A stretch of 53,470 nucleotides of DNA from Nocardia otitidiscaviarum NBRC 14405 (GTDB lineage: Bacteria > Actinomycetota > Actinomycetes > Mycobacteriales > Mycobacteriaceae): NCBI RefSeq assembly GCF_000308635.1, contig NZ_BAGD01000105.1, positions 1 to 53,470 of the forward strand, written 5' to 3'. Positions 35,822 through 44,738 of this stretch are shown here, in pieces; the first letter of the stretch is position 1, and every line of letters starts with the position of its first letter. Made by a program: the position numbers and the translations under genes. Below the pieces are notes generated by a model. That model saw nothing but the letters and a program-made list of their open reading frames with translations, had not been told where the DNA came from and did no database searches.

Positions 35822-38482
35822 TCAGCTCACCGGCAGGGAGACCGGGGTGCGGCGCGGCGGGGTGCCGTAGGTGGTGGTGCGCTGGCGCACCGGGCGGCCG
35901 ATACCCGTCGCGATCTCGGTCAGTTCCGCCACCGTCTTGGCCGAGCCGTGTTCGGAACCGGCCATGCGCGAGATTGTCTCCTCCATGAGGGTGCCGCCCA
36001 GGTCGTTCGCGCCGCCGTTCAGCATCAGCTGGGTGCCCGTGATACCGAGCTTCACCCAGCTGGTCTGGATATTGGCGATGCGGCCGTGCAGCATGATGCG
36101 GGCCAGGGCGTGGGCGGCGCGGTTGTCACGCACCGTGGGGCCGGGACGCGAGGCACCGGCCAGGTACAGCGGTGCGCTCTGGTGCACGAAGGGCAGCAGC
36201 ACGAATTCGGTGAAACCACCGGTCTCGTCCTGGATTCCGCGCAGCACCCGCAGGTGGCCGACCCAGTGCTTCGGATTGTCCACGTGCCCGTACATCATGG
36301 TGGAGCTGGAGCGGATGCCCAGCCGGTGCGCGGTGGTGATCACCTCGATCCAGGCCGAGGTGGGCAGTTTGCCCTTGGTGAGAATCCAGCGCACCTCGTC
36401 GTCCAGGATCTCGGCGGCCGTACCCGGAATCGTGTCCAGCCCGGCCTCTTTCAGCGCCGAGAGCCAGTCGTGGATGCTCTGCCCGCCGCGCGAGGCACCG
36501 TTGACCACCTCCATGGGGCTGAAGGCGTGCACATGCATCTCCGGCACCCGGTTCTTGATGGCGCGCACCAGATCCGCGTATCCGGTGACCGGCAGCTCCG
36601 GATCGATGCCGCCCTGCATGCAGATCTCGGTCGCGCCCTCGACCCACGCCTCCCAGGCGCGGTCGGCGACCTCCTCCGAACTCAGCGTGAACGCGTCGGC
36701 GTCACCCTTGCGCTGGGCGAAGGCGCAGAACCGGCACCCGGTGTAGCAGATATTGGTGAAGTTGATATTGCGGTTGACGATGTAGGTGACGTCGTCGCCG
36801 ACGGTGTCGCGGCGCAACTGATCGGCGAAGGCGGTGACCGCCTCCAGCGCCGCGCCGTCGGCCGTGGCCAGCGCCAGGTACTGGTCGTCGGTCAACCCCG
36901 CCGGATCGCGCTCGGCCGCCCGCAGCGCCGCCATCACATCGGCGTCGAAGCGCTCCGGCGCGGCGGCGGCCAGCTCGTGCACCTGCTCGCGAATGGTCTC
37001 CCAGTCGCCGAACGCGCCCAGCCCGTCGTCGGAAAGCGCGGAGTCACTGCGGGATTCGGTATTGCGGCCCTCGGAGTCGATGGCGGTATTGAGGTCGATG
37101 CGCCCGACCGACTCCCAGTCGTGGTCGGGTTCCTGCCACGGCAGCCCCGTCGGTTTGGTGTCGGGGCGCGCCAGCCCGGTCGCCGGATCGGCCAGCGCCG
37201 CCACATGGGCCGACACCCGCGGATCGATCCACGGATGCCCCGCCAGCACATACTTGGGATGGGCGGTGACGCGCTCGGTGAGCACATATCCGGCATCGGC
37301 GGTGACCTGCGCCAGCACCTCCAGATTCGGCCACGGCCGCTCCGGATTCACGTGATCGGGGGTCAGCGGCGACACCCCGCCCCAGTCGTCCACCCCGGCG
37401 GCCAGCAGCGCCCGGCATTCGTCGAGCGAGACCAGATTCGGCGGCGCCTGCACCCGCATCTTGGGGCCGAGCAGAATGCGGGTCACGGCGATGGTGGCCC
37501 GGAACTCCTGGAGGTCGGCATCGGGGGTATCGCGCATGGCGGTATCCGACTTGGCCAGGAAGTTCTGCACGATCACCTCCTGCACATGCCCGAACGCCTT
37601 GTGCGCCTTGCGGATCGCCAGAATCGATTCGGCCCGCTCGGTCAGGTTCTCGCCGATGCCCACCAGAATGCCGGTGGTGAACGGCACCGACAGCCGACCC
37701 GCGTCGGTGAGCGCGCGCAGCCGCACCGCCGGATCCTTGTCCGGGCTGCCGTAGTGCGCCTGCCCCTTCTCGGTGAACAGGCGGGTGGAGGTGGTCTCCA
37801 GCATCATGCCCATGGACGGTGCGACCGGCTTGAGCCGCGACAGCTCCGCCCAGGACATCACGCCGGGATTGAGGTGCGGCAGCAGGCCGGTCTCCTCGAG
37901 CACCCGGATGGACATGGCGCGCACATAGTCCAGCGTGGAGTCGTAGCCGCGTTCGTCCAGCCACTGCCGCGCCTCCGACCAGCGCTCCTCCGGCCGGTCA
38001 CCGAGGGTGAAAAGCGCTTCCTTGCAGCCCAATTCGGCACCGCGACGGGCGATGTCGAGCACCTCGTCGGGTTCCAGGTACATGCCGTGGCCCGCGGCCC
38101 GCAGCTTGCCCGGCACGGTCACGAACGTGCAGTAGTGGCATTTGTCCCGACACAGGCGAGTGAGCGGAATGAACACCTTGCGCGAGTAGGTGATCGGCAG
38201 GACGTCGCCCGCGTACCCGCTGTCGCGCAGCCCCACGTCCCGCACCCGCGCCGCCGTGGCGCACAGATCATCGAGGTCGGCGTCGCGCGCGTGCAGCAGC
38301 ACCACGGCCTCGTCGAGATTGAGCGTCGCCCCGTCCCGGGCGCGGCGCAGCGCCCGGCGCATGGCGGAGGCGCTCGGCGCCACCGGGGACGATCCTGCGG
38401 CACCGCCGGGTCCCGCGGCCGGTGGGCCCTGCGGTGCCGAGGGGAGACTCGGGTTCGGTAGATCCGTCACGTCCTCGATCAT
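35822..38482 (-). CDS. fbiC: FO synthase (bifunctional CofG-CofH, F420 biosynthesis)
   Basis: A large radical-SAM enzyme of 886 residues that builds the deazaflavin chromophore FO from tyrosine and a pyrimidine intermediate. Two radical-SAM domains are fused: the N-terminal CofG part with CRDKCHYC (after RKVFIPLTRL, near residue 110) and the C-terminal CofH part with CYTGCRFC (near residue 580). Both Cys triads are intact. The usual two-domain actinobacterial FbiC is about 856 residues; the extra is an Ala/Pro-rich N-terminus. No start-proximal regulatory site is evident. It underpins the F420 proteins at 587 and 23076. Confidence 0.97.
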   Translation of the reverse strand: MIEDVTDLPNPSLPSAPQGPPAAGPGGAAGSSPVAPSASAMRRALRRARDGATLNLDEAVVLLHARDADLDDLCATAARVRDVGLRDSGYAGDVLPITYSRKVFIPLTRLCRDKCHYCTFVTVPGKLRAAGHGMYLEPDEVLDIARRGAELGCKEALFTLGDRPEERWSEARQWLDERGYDSTLDYVRAMSIRVLEETGLLPHLNPGVMSWAELSRLKPVAPSMGMMLETTSTRLFTEKGQAHYGSPDKDPAVRLRALTDAGRLSVPFTTGILVGIGENLTERAESILAIRKAHKAFGHVQEVIVQNFLAKSDTAMRDTPDADLQEFRATIAVTRILLGPKMRVQAPPNLVSLDECRALLAAGVDDWGGVSPLTPDHVNPERPWPNLEVLAQVTADAGYVLTERVTAHPKYVLAGHPWIDPRVSAHVAALADPATGLARPDTKPTGLPWQEPDHDWESVGRIDLNTAIDSEGRNTESRSDSALSDDGLGAFGDWETIREQVHELAAAAPERFDADVMAALRAAERDPAGLTDDQYLALATADGAALEAVTAFADQLRRDTVGDDVTYIVNRNINFTNICYTGCRFCAFAQRKGDADAFTLSSEEVADRAWEAWVEGATEICMQGGIDPELPVTGYADLVRAIKNRVPEMHVHAFSPMEVVNGASRGGQSIHDWLSALKEAGLDTIPGTAAEILDDEVRWILTKGKLPTSAWIEVITTAHRLGIRSSSTMMYGHVDNPKHWVGHLRVLRGIQDETGGFTEFVLLPFVHQSAPLYLAGASRPGPTVRDNRAAHALARIMLHGRIANIQTSWVKLGITGTQLMLNGGANDLGGTLMEETISRMAGSEHGSAKTVAELTEIATGIGRPVRQRTTTYGTPPRRTPVSLPVS

Positions 38483-38610
38483 GCGCCATCCGTCCGCGTG
38501 GTCCGACTCGGGTGTCTATGCGGGGGGGACAACCGGGTGCCGCGGCGCACTATTCCGCCGAAGGAAAGATGTCCACCCCCGTCGCGTGCGGGCATGGAAG
38601 CATGGCAGGC

Positions 38611-39117
38611 ATGTCCCAGCCTCTGCGCACCGGCGGCATCATGGCCGACCCCGCATGGCGCCCCAGCCCGCGTGCGAAACTCCTGTGGTCTCTGACAGCC
38701 GCCCTGAGCTGGGTATTCCCCTTGCTCGGCCTGATCGTGTGGGCGGTGCTCGATCCCGACCGCCGGGGCTGGCAGCTGGCGGCGCTGATCGTGATCGTGC
38801 TCGCGGCCGGCTTCAATATCGCGGTGGTGCCGCTGTGGCGGTTCACCGTGCACCGCTGGGAGATCACCGACGAGGCCGTGTACACCCGTACCGGGTGGTT
38901 GACACAGGAGAGCCGGGTCGCGCCGATCACCCGCATCCAGACGGTGGACACCCAGCGCGGACCGCTGGAGCGGCTGCTCGGACTGGCCACGGTCACGGTC
39001 ACCACGGCGTCCTCGGCGGGCGCGGTCACCATCGACGCGCTCGACCTGCCCGTCGCCGAGGAGACGGTGGAGAAGCTGACCGAGATCGCGGCCAGACATC
39101 GCGGGGACGCGACATGA
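38611..39117 (+). CDS. Membrane protein with bacterial PH domain (YdbS-like)
   Basis: A 168-residue protein with two transmembrane helices (LLWSLTAALSWVFPLLGLIVW and LAALIVIVLAAGFNIAVVPLW) followed by a bacterial PH-like domain (WEITDEAVYTRTGWLTQESRVAPITRIQTVDTQRGPLERLLGLATVTVTTAS). Homologues YdbS/YdbT of Bacillus work as a pair at the membrane. Several ATGs are possible (38569, 38602, 38611); 38611 is a guess. Its stop overlaps the ATG of the next gene (ATGA at 39114-39117). Function is unknown. Confidence 0.85.
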   Translation: MSQPLRTGGIMADPAWRPSPRAKLLWSLTAALSWVFPLLGLIVWAVLDPDRRGWQLAALIVIVLAAGFNIAVVPLWRFTVHRWEITDEAVYTRTGWLTQESRVAPITRIQTVDTQRGPLERLLGLATVTVTTASSAGAVTIDALDLPVAEETVEKLTEIAARHRGDAT

Positions 39118-40703
39118 GTGAGCGAACGGACGGCACGACCGAGCACAGCGCGGCAGACCGCACGACCGAGCACAGCGCGGCTCCGGCGAGCACGGCCGAG
39201 TCCGGCATGGTGGCTCCCCCGCTCGAAACCCCGTGGCAGCGCCTGGACAAGCGCATGCTGCTGGTGCACCCCATCACCGAGACCGTGAAGTACATCCCGG
39301 TGCTGATCGCGTCGGTGATCGGCAGCGCGCAGAGCGAGAACCCGATGTGGGCGATGCTGGCGCTGACCTTCATCGTCGGCGTCGCCGTCACCCGCTGGTT
39401 CACCACCACCTACCGCATCGGTCCGGACAATGTGGAGCTGCGCACCGGCCTGCTCGAACGCAAGAAGCTCGCGGTGCCGCGCTCGCGCATCCGCTCGGTG
39501 GACATCGAAGCCGATGTGCTGCACCGCATCCTGGGCCTGGCCGTCCTGCAGATCGGCACCGGGCAGCAGGCGGAGCGCGGCGAGGGCTTCAAACTCGATT
39601 CCCTGGACGCCCGGCTGGTGCCGGGTCTGCGCGCCGAACTGCTCGCGCACACGGCGAAAACCACCGCACCACAGCGGGTTCCGGGGGCCGAGGACGACGG
39701 TCCGGCGGCCGACCGCGAGACGGGTGTCGAGATCGCGCACTGGCGACCGGAGTGGGTGCGTTACGCGCCCTTGTCGCTCACCGGTTTCGCGCTCATCGCA
39801 CCCGTGGTCGGCCTGGCCTTCCAATTCGGTTTCGCCCGAGTGACTGTCGATTCGGACACGGTCGACAGCCTGGACGACCGCGGGCTGTGGTTTCTGACGG
39901 CGGTGGTCGTCGGACTGGCCCTAGCCCTGATCGCGGTGGTCAGCCTGGCCGCCAGCGGGCGATACCTGGCAACCTATTTCGGCCTGAAGGTGCTCGACAA
40001 CGGCACCACCCTGCATATTCGCCACGGCCTGTTCACCACCCGCCAGATCACCCTGGACCTGGCCCGCCTGCGCGGTGCCACCGTGAACGAGCCGCTACTG
40101 CTGCGCCTGGCGGGCGCCGCGGAACTCGAGGCGGTCATGACCGGCACCGATCCCCGCCAGAGGATCCTGCCCCAAGCGCCCCGCGCCGCCGTGGACCGCA
40201 CCCTCGCCCATCTGCTCGGCGAATCCGCGCCCAGCACGGTCACGCTGGTCCCGCACGGCCCCGCCGCCCGCCGCCGCCGCTACACCCGCGCGCTGAGCCC
40301 GGTGCTGGTCGCCGCCGCGGCCATGGCGGTCTACACCGTCGCGGTGCGCCCGCTGCCGCCGTGGTGCTGGATCCTGTTGGCGCTGGCCGCCGTTCTCGCG
40401 GTGGCGCTGGCCTGGGACCGCTACCGCGGGCTTGGCCACACCGTCATTCCCGCCGCCGCGGACAACCCCACCTGGCTCATCACCCGCAGCGGTTCGCTGG
40501 ACCGCGACCGCGACTGCCTGGAGGCCCCCGGCATCATCGGCTGGACGGTCACCCAGAGCTGGTTCCAGCGCCGCGTCGGCCTGGCCACCATCACCGCCGC
40601 CACCGCCGCGGGCAAGAAGCGCTATCAGGTCCTCGACATCCCCATCGACCGCGCCTGGGCGCTGATCGAAGCCGTCACCCCGGGCCGCTTGGGCGAGCGG
40701 TGA
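39114..40703 (+). CDS. Large membrane protein with tandem PH domains (YdbT-like)
   Basis: A 529-residue protein coupled to the YdbS-like gene. Three PH-like units can be traced by their repeated pattern: RIGPDNVELRTGLLERKKLAVPRSRIRSVDIEADVLHRILGLAVLQIGTG (~100-150), LHIRHGLFTTRQITLDLARLRGATV (~300-325), and LITRSGSLDRDRDCLEAPGIIGWTVTQSWFQRRVGLATI (~460-500). They are separated by membrane-helix pairs. The N-terminus carries a short duplication, TTEHSAADRTTEHSAA. It is presumed to act with its partner in the membrane; the role is not known. Confidence 0.87.
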   Translation: MSERTDGTTEHSAADRTTEHSAAPASTAESGMVAPPLETPWQRLDKRMLLVHPITETVKYIPVLIASVIGSAQSENPMWAMLALTFIVGVAVTRWFTTTYRIGPDNVELRTGLLERKKLAVPRSRIRSVDIEADVLHRILGLAVLQIGTGQQAERGEGFKLDSLDARLVPGLRAELLAHTAKTTAPQRVPGAEDDGPAADRETGVEIAHWRPEWVRYAPLSLTGFALIAPVVGLAFQFGFARVTVDSDTVDSLDDRGLWFLTAVVVGLALALIAVVSLAASGRYLATYFGLKVLDNGTTLHIRHGLFTTRQITLDLARLRGATVNEPLLLRLAGAAELEAVMTGTDPRQRILPQAPRAAVDRTLAHLLGESAPSTVTLVPHGPAARRRRYTRALSPVLVAAAAMAVYTVAVRPLPPWCWILLALAAVLAVALAWDRYRGLGHTVIPAAADNPTWLITRSGSLDRDRDCLEAPGIIGWTVTQSWFQRRVGLATITAATAAGKKRYQVLDIPIDRAWALIEAVTPGRLGER

Positions 40704-41305
40704 CGGGCGAGGTGGAAGTGAGTGAACGGCGCCGATGGTGGCTGCTCGCAGCCCTCGTACTGCTGGTGGCGGGAATCGCGGCGGCTGCCGCGTTGAACCT
40801 GTCGGATCGCTACTATCGGTTCGGCTGGATCCCGACGTGGGCTCTGCCCGCATGTTGGACGGCGGCGCTGATCGCCCTCGGGTTCGACGCCGCCTCGAGG
40901 CCCGCTCCGCGCCGCATGTGGATACGGGCCACACTCGTTTCCATCCTGGCCTCGCTGACGCTGCTTTTCTGGGGTATCGCGATGGTCGTGGCGATGTTGT
41001 TCGACGACAACAAGGTCGTGGCCGTCGAAATGAGTCCGGATGGGCGATTCGAAGCCGCCATGGAGTCGGTCGGGGGTATAGACCCCTCATGTCGAGTCAT
41101 GCTTCGGGAGCGCGGCTGGATATTGAGCAGGCAGACCCTTGTGTCGCAGCCGTTCGCGGGCCCCTGCCCGGCGCATGTGTCGTTCGGCGTCGGCGACACG
41201 ATCAGCATTGTCGTAGCGGACGGCCAGGAACCCCAGACGACGACCTTCGACGCCGACCGGATGCGAGTGACGCGGGTGCTGCCGACCTCGGTGCACCACC
41301 GCTGA
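40700..41305 (+). CDS. Hypothetical membrane protein downstream of the PH-domain pair
   Basis: A 201-residue protein with three predicted transmembrane helices (WWLLAALVLLVAGIAAAAAL, WALPACWTAALIALGF, ATLVSILASLTLLFWGIAMVVAML) and an extracytoplasmic C-terminal half with a Cys pair (DPSCRVM and GPCPAHV). The start GTG 40700 overlaps the stop of the PH gene (GTGA); GTG 40718 is an alternative. Coupling suggests it belongs to the same membrane system. No family recognised. Confidence 0.68.
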   Translation: MTGEVEVSERRRWWLLAALVLLVAGIAAAAALNLSDRYYRFGWIPTWALPACWTAALIALGFDAASRPAPRRMWIRATLVSILASLTLLFWGIAMVVAMLFDDNKVVAVEMSPDGRFEAAMESVGGIDPSCRVMLRERGWILSRQTLVSQPFAGPCPAHVSFGVGDTISIVVADGQEPQTTTFDADRMRVTRVLPTSVHHR

Positions 41306-41375
41306 CGGCTCTCGCGCGAGCGAACTCGCGGAACACGGCCTCGTTCGTCGAGCGGCCGCACCCCCGACGGGTCGG

Positions 41376-41873
41376 TCAGTTCGGCCGAGCCGGGCCGATC
41401 GCGCGGAGGTTGGCCAGGTAGTACAGGTACAGGCCGGCGGGCAGCAGGCCGCAGACCAGCAGGGCCAGGGTGGGCCAGTCGTTGATGAACAGCACGTCGC
41501 CGCCGGGGCCGCCGAAGGTGAGCAGCAGGTAGGACAGGGTCCAGGCGGTCAGTGGCAGGGCGATCACGCCGAGCCGGTCGGTGATCGTCGACATGCCTTT
41601 GAGCAGTAGCACGTTCACGACCGCCGCGATGAGCGCGGTGATCGGGAAGGGTATGGAGCCCGCGGTGAGATCGGCGGCCAGTGCCGCCGCCTGCGCCGTC
41701 GTCGGCTGGGCCGCCGCCACGTCGGCGTGGCCCAGATAGATGGGCAGGAACAGCGCCTCCAGCACCAGGGTGACGACGCCGTCGAGCACCAGCAGGGCCG
41801 CGATGACGCCGGTGAACCAGTTCCGCTGTGACAGCGATCCGAGGCGCGGGGCGGTACCGAGCGCCGCGGTCAC
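41376..41873 (-). CDS. Conserved four-helix membrane protein (Rv1171-like)
   Basis: A 165-residue integral membrane protein with four hydrophobic segments (FTGVIAALLVLDGVVTLVLEALFLPIYLG, FPITALIAAVVNVLLLKGM, LGVIALPLTAWTLSYLLLTFGG, LALLVCGLLPAGLYLYYLANL). It follows mshB as Rv1171 does in M. tuberculosis. GTG 41873 overlaps the stop of the 52-residue ORF upstream (GTGA), so it is translationally coupled to it. Function is unknown; its conserved place with mshB may hint at a thiol or envelope role. Confidence 0.83.
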   Translation of the reverse strand: MTAALGTAPRLGSLSQRNWFTGVIAALLVLDGVVTLVLEALFLPIYLGHADVAAAQPTTAQAAALAADLTAGSIPFPITALIAAVVNVLLLKGMSTITDRLGVIALPLTAWTLSYLLLTFGGPGGDVLFINDWPTLALLVCGLLPAGLYLYYLANLRAIGPARPN

Positions 41874-42028
41874 GGCACCGGCGGGAAGCCGAGCAGTTCC
41901 AACAGGTGGCTCTGCATGTCGACGAAGGTGTGCAGCGCGTGGAGATACAGGTCGTGCTGCGCCTCGAAGTGGGGCTTCTGACTCTCCACGAAGGCGGCGA
42001 TCATGTTCTGGATACTCCAGTTGTACAT
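41870..42028 (-). CDS. 52-residue small protein inside the mshB operon
   Basis: A short ORF, MYNWSIQNMIAAF at the start and LLELLGFPPVP at the end. It begins 5 bp after the mshB stop, with GGGAG 10 nt before ATG 42028, and its TGA overlaps the GTG of the next gene (GTGA). The predicted protein is helical and amphipathic, with five His residues (20, 25, 30, 33, 41), and resembles a short phasin-like or peripheral membrane helix. The precise fit between two genes and its composition argue that it is real. No family recognised. Confidence 0.7.
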   Translation of the reverse strand: MYNWSIQNMIAAFVESQKPHFEAQHDLYLHALHTFVDMQSHLLELLGFPPVP

Positions 42029-42033
42029 GGCGA

Positions 42034-42957
42034 TCAGTCTCCCATTCGGCTCGGACGCGGATCGAGCATGTCGGGCAAACCCGCGAACAGGTCGTGCTCA
42101 CGACCGTCCGGACCGGAGTCACCGCGCCGACCGCGCACCAGAATGTAGTGCTCCTCCGGCAGCACCGGCTGCGCGATGTCGTTGGAGAGCGCGAACTCCC
42201 GGCCCGAGGGCGCCACGGTCACCTGGGTGGCGTGCGCCCGCAGTGCGGCCCGCTTGGCGGACAGCACATGCGCCACATCCACCGTGGTGGTGACGGATTC
42301 GCCGGGCACGCAGGCCAGTTCGCCGTCGTGCGGCAGCCGCCAGCCGCTCGGCAGCGCGCCGGGCAGCTGATCCACCGTGCGCCGCTTGAGCGCCTCGGTG
42401 TGCATGCGCAGCACCTCGGCATCGGTGACGGTCCAATAGGTTTTGGGCACGTCCCAGCCGCGTCCGGCCACGGCGTCCACCGCGGCCATGGTGATCTCGT
42501 GCGCCCGAATGTGATCCGGATGCCCGTACCCGCCGCGCGGGTCGTAGCCGACCACCACCCGCGGCCGCAGCTCCAGCAGCACCGCCACCAGCGCCTCGAC
42601 CGCCTCGGCACCGGAGTTCACGAAGGCCCGCGGATGCCGGGCCGCGGGTGTCCCCGCCATTCCGGAATCCCGCCAGCGGCCCGCCCCGCCGAGGAAATGC
42701 GGCGGCCCGGCGTCCAATTCCGCCAGCGCCCTGGCCAATTCGGAGATCCGGTAGCCGCCCAGCTGATCCGCCTGGTCGGCGATCAGCCGCGCCCACCGCT
42801 CCCCGATGACCTCACCCTCTTCGCCGAGCGTGCAGGTCACCACGGTCACCGGCACGCCGAGTCGGCGGTAGTGGGCGATGGTTCCGCCGGTGGTGATGGA
42901 TTCGTCGTCGGGATGGGCGTGCACCAGCAGCAGTCCGCCCGTGGCGTACCCGCTCAC
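42034..42957 (-). CDS. mshB: GlcNAc-Ins deacetylase, mycothiol biosynthesis
   Basis: A zinc deacetylase of 307 residues (PIG-L/LmbE fold) that removes acetyl from 1-O-(2-acetamido-glucopyranosyl)-myo-inositol, a mycothiol precursor. The metal motif HAHPDDE contains His15 and Asp18; the third ligand His is in GYGHPDHIRAHE (near 150). TLGEEGEVIGERWA is the family substrate loop. Length and motifs match M. tuberculosis MshB (303). GTG 42957 overlaps the lpqW stop (GTGA), so it is coupled to lpqW, the same neighbours as in Rv1166-Rv1170 but with the genes between them missing. Confidence 0.95.
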   Translation of the reverse strand: MSGYATGGLLLVHAHPDDESITTGGTIAHYRRLGVPVTVVTCTLGEEGEVIGERWARLIADQADQLGGYRISELARALAELDAGPPHFLGGAGRWRDSGMAGTPAARHPRAFVNSGAEAVEALVAVLLELRPRVVVGYDPRGGYGHPDHIRAHEITMAAVDAVAGRGWDVPKTYWTVTDAEVLRMHTEALKRRTVDQLPGALPSGWRLPHDGELACVPGESVTTTVDVAHVLSAKRAALRAHATQVTVAPSGREFALSNDIAQPVLPEEHYILVRGRRGDSGPDGREHDLFAGLPDMLDPRPSRMGD

Positions 42958-44717
42958 GGCAGCCGCCGCCAGTTCGCCGCGTCCCCGAAGATGCCGGTCT
43001 GGATGGCGCCGCTCAGCGACGCGCCGTCCACTCGCGGGCCGGACGCCGCCACCTGCGTGTCCTGCACGATCGGCAGCACCGTGGCCAGCTCCCACAGCTT
43101 GGGTTCGGCGTCGGCGATCACCTGCGGGGTGTCCATGCCGCGCAGCGCCGCGTCGATGGCGGGTTGCAGGGTGGGATCGCAGACACCGGACAGATTGGCC
43201 GGTGCGTTGCGGGCCGCCTCGGCGCGGGCGTCCGCGCCGTCGGTCTCGGGGGTTTCCGGGGGCGGGCAGCCGTAGCGGGAGGCCAGCACGGTGGCCGGAT
43301 CGTCCCCGGCGCGCTCCCAGCCGACGATGGCGTCGATGCCGCCGTCGACCAGTTCCGGTCCGTACAGCTGGTCCGCCGCGACGCTGCGCACCGTGGCATC
43401 GATTCCGGCGCTGCGCAATTGGTCGGCGGCGGTATTGGCGACGGCGAGCGTGGCCTCGTCGCCCTCCACCGCGCCGATCCGCACGCTCAACGTCTCGCCG
43501 TCCTTGGCCACCGGGCGCGGCTGCGGCGCGGGCGATGTCGGCGAGGCATTGGGCGGCGGTTCCGGTGCGCGCCCGAACCCGGCCTCACCCAGCAGCGCGA
43601 ACGCCTCCTCCGGACTGATGCGCGGCGGCGCGGTGGGCGCGTAGCCGGGATCCGACGGCGAAAGCACCTGCGCCCGTACCGGTTCCACCCAGCTTCCGGT
43701 CTGCGCGCCGACGGTGGCGAGCAGCACCGGATCGAGCAGGCCCAGCACCGCCTTGCGCACCCGCGGGTCGGCCAGGTCGCCGGTGCGGCCGTTGAGCACC
43801 AGTTCCATCTCCCGCGATTGCAGATTGGTGGCGGTGCGCACCGAGGGGATGGCGGCCAACTGCGCCTGTAGCGAGACCCCGCCGCGCACCAACGCCATCT
43901 GCGCGTCCGCGGTGCGCAGCGATTCGGCGACCTGCGCCGGAGTTCCGCCGCGCCGCAACAGGATCTGGTCCGGCACCGCGGGCGTACCCCAGTACCGGTC
44001 GTTGCGCTCCAGCAGGATCTCCTCGCGGCCGCGATCGGTCTGCTTGATACGGAAGTGCCCGCCCGAGATGCGGATGGTGTCGGTGAGCCCGGTCTCGAAT
44101 CCGGAGTCCTTCACCAGATGCGAGGGCAGCAGGTTCGAGAACAGCTGCCGCCAGGCCGGATACGGCTCCCGCATGGTGACGGTCACCGTCTTGCCGCCCG
44201 CCGACGAGCTCACCTCGGAGATGAGCCGATAGCCCGCGGAGTCCACCACACCCGGCTGGGTGATCATCTGCTGCCACAGGTACCGGAAGTCCTCGGCGGC
44301 GATGGGCGCACCGTCGGACCAGGACGCCTCGTTGCGGATCTGATAGGTGATGGTGAACGGCTCCTGCGCCGTCACATCCGCCGCCACCATCAGCGCCTCG
44401 TCCAGCACCCAGTCGGTCGCCCCCGGCAGCGTCGGACTCGGCACCGGCCGCAGCGGACTGGGCAGCACCATGGACGCCACCGCCGAGGCGGCCGGCGACT
44501 GATGCGCCCGCAGATGCGGATTGAACCCGAGCCCGATGTCGTCGATGGCCACCACCACCGACGTATTGCTCGGCTTGGCCGGCGTCGTCTTGGGACTGTC
44601 GGTGCTCTCGATGGGCGGCGGCGGATTCGCGGTGCACCCGGTGGCGACCCCGAGACAGGCCGCGACCATAAGCAACACCGCGCGCAACGTCGCACGCCCG
44701 TAGGCCCCCGATCTCAC
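42954..44717 (-). CDS. lpqW: Lipoprotein LpqW, PIM/LAM branch-point regulator
   Basis: A 587-residue lipoprotein of the family 5 solute-binding fold. The signal ends in the lipobox ATGC (Cys28), after RAVLLMVAACLGV. The fold is seen in TITYQIRNEASWSDGAPIAAEDFRYLWQQM and FRIKQTDRGREEILLERNDRYWG. From memory, mycobacterial LpqW does not import peptides but directs mannoside precursors towards LAM, acting with PimE, which is also in this window (47277). GTG 44717 was chosen because TAAGGT lies exactly 7 nt upstream; the GTG at 44726 would precede the transcription start. First gene of the mshB operon. Confidence 0.9.
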   Translation of the reverse strand: MRSGAYGRATLRAVLLMVAACLGVATGCTANPPPPIESTDSPKTTPAKPSNTSVVVAIDDIGLGFNPHLRAHQSPAASAVASMVLPSPLRPVPSPTLPGATDWVLDEALMVAADVTAQEPFTITYQIRNEASWSDGAPIAAEDFRYLWQQMITQPGVVDSAGYRLISEVSSSAGGKTVTVTMREPYPAWRQLFSNLLPSHLVKDSGFETGLTDTIRISGGHFRIKQTDRGREEILLERNDRYWGTPAVPDQILLRRGGTPAQVAESLRTADAQMALVRGGVSLQAQLAAIPSVRTATNLQSREMELVLNGRTGDLADPRVRKAVLGLLDPVLLATVGAQTGSWVEPVRAQVLSPSDPGYAPTAPPRISPEEAFALLGEAGFGRAPEPPPNASPTSPAPQPRPVAKDGETLSVRIGAVEGDEATLAVANTAADQLRSAGIDATVRSVAADQLYGPELVDGGIDAIVGWERAGDDPATVLASRYGCPPPETPETDGADARAEAARNAPANLSGVCDPTLQPAIDAALRGMDTPQVIADAEPKLWELATVLPIVQDTQVAASGPRVDGASLSGAIQTGIFGDAANWRRLP

Positions 44718-44738
44718 GATCGGCACCTTACCGCCTGA

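Noticed and set aside
35750..38461. A 903-codon plus-strand ORF.
   Set aside because: It is the exact antisense of fbiC, His/Arg/Gly-rich, with no recognisable motif; it arises from GC-skewed third positions.
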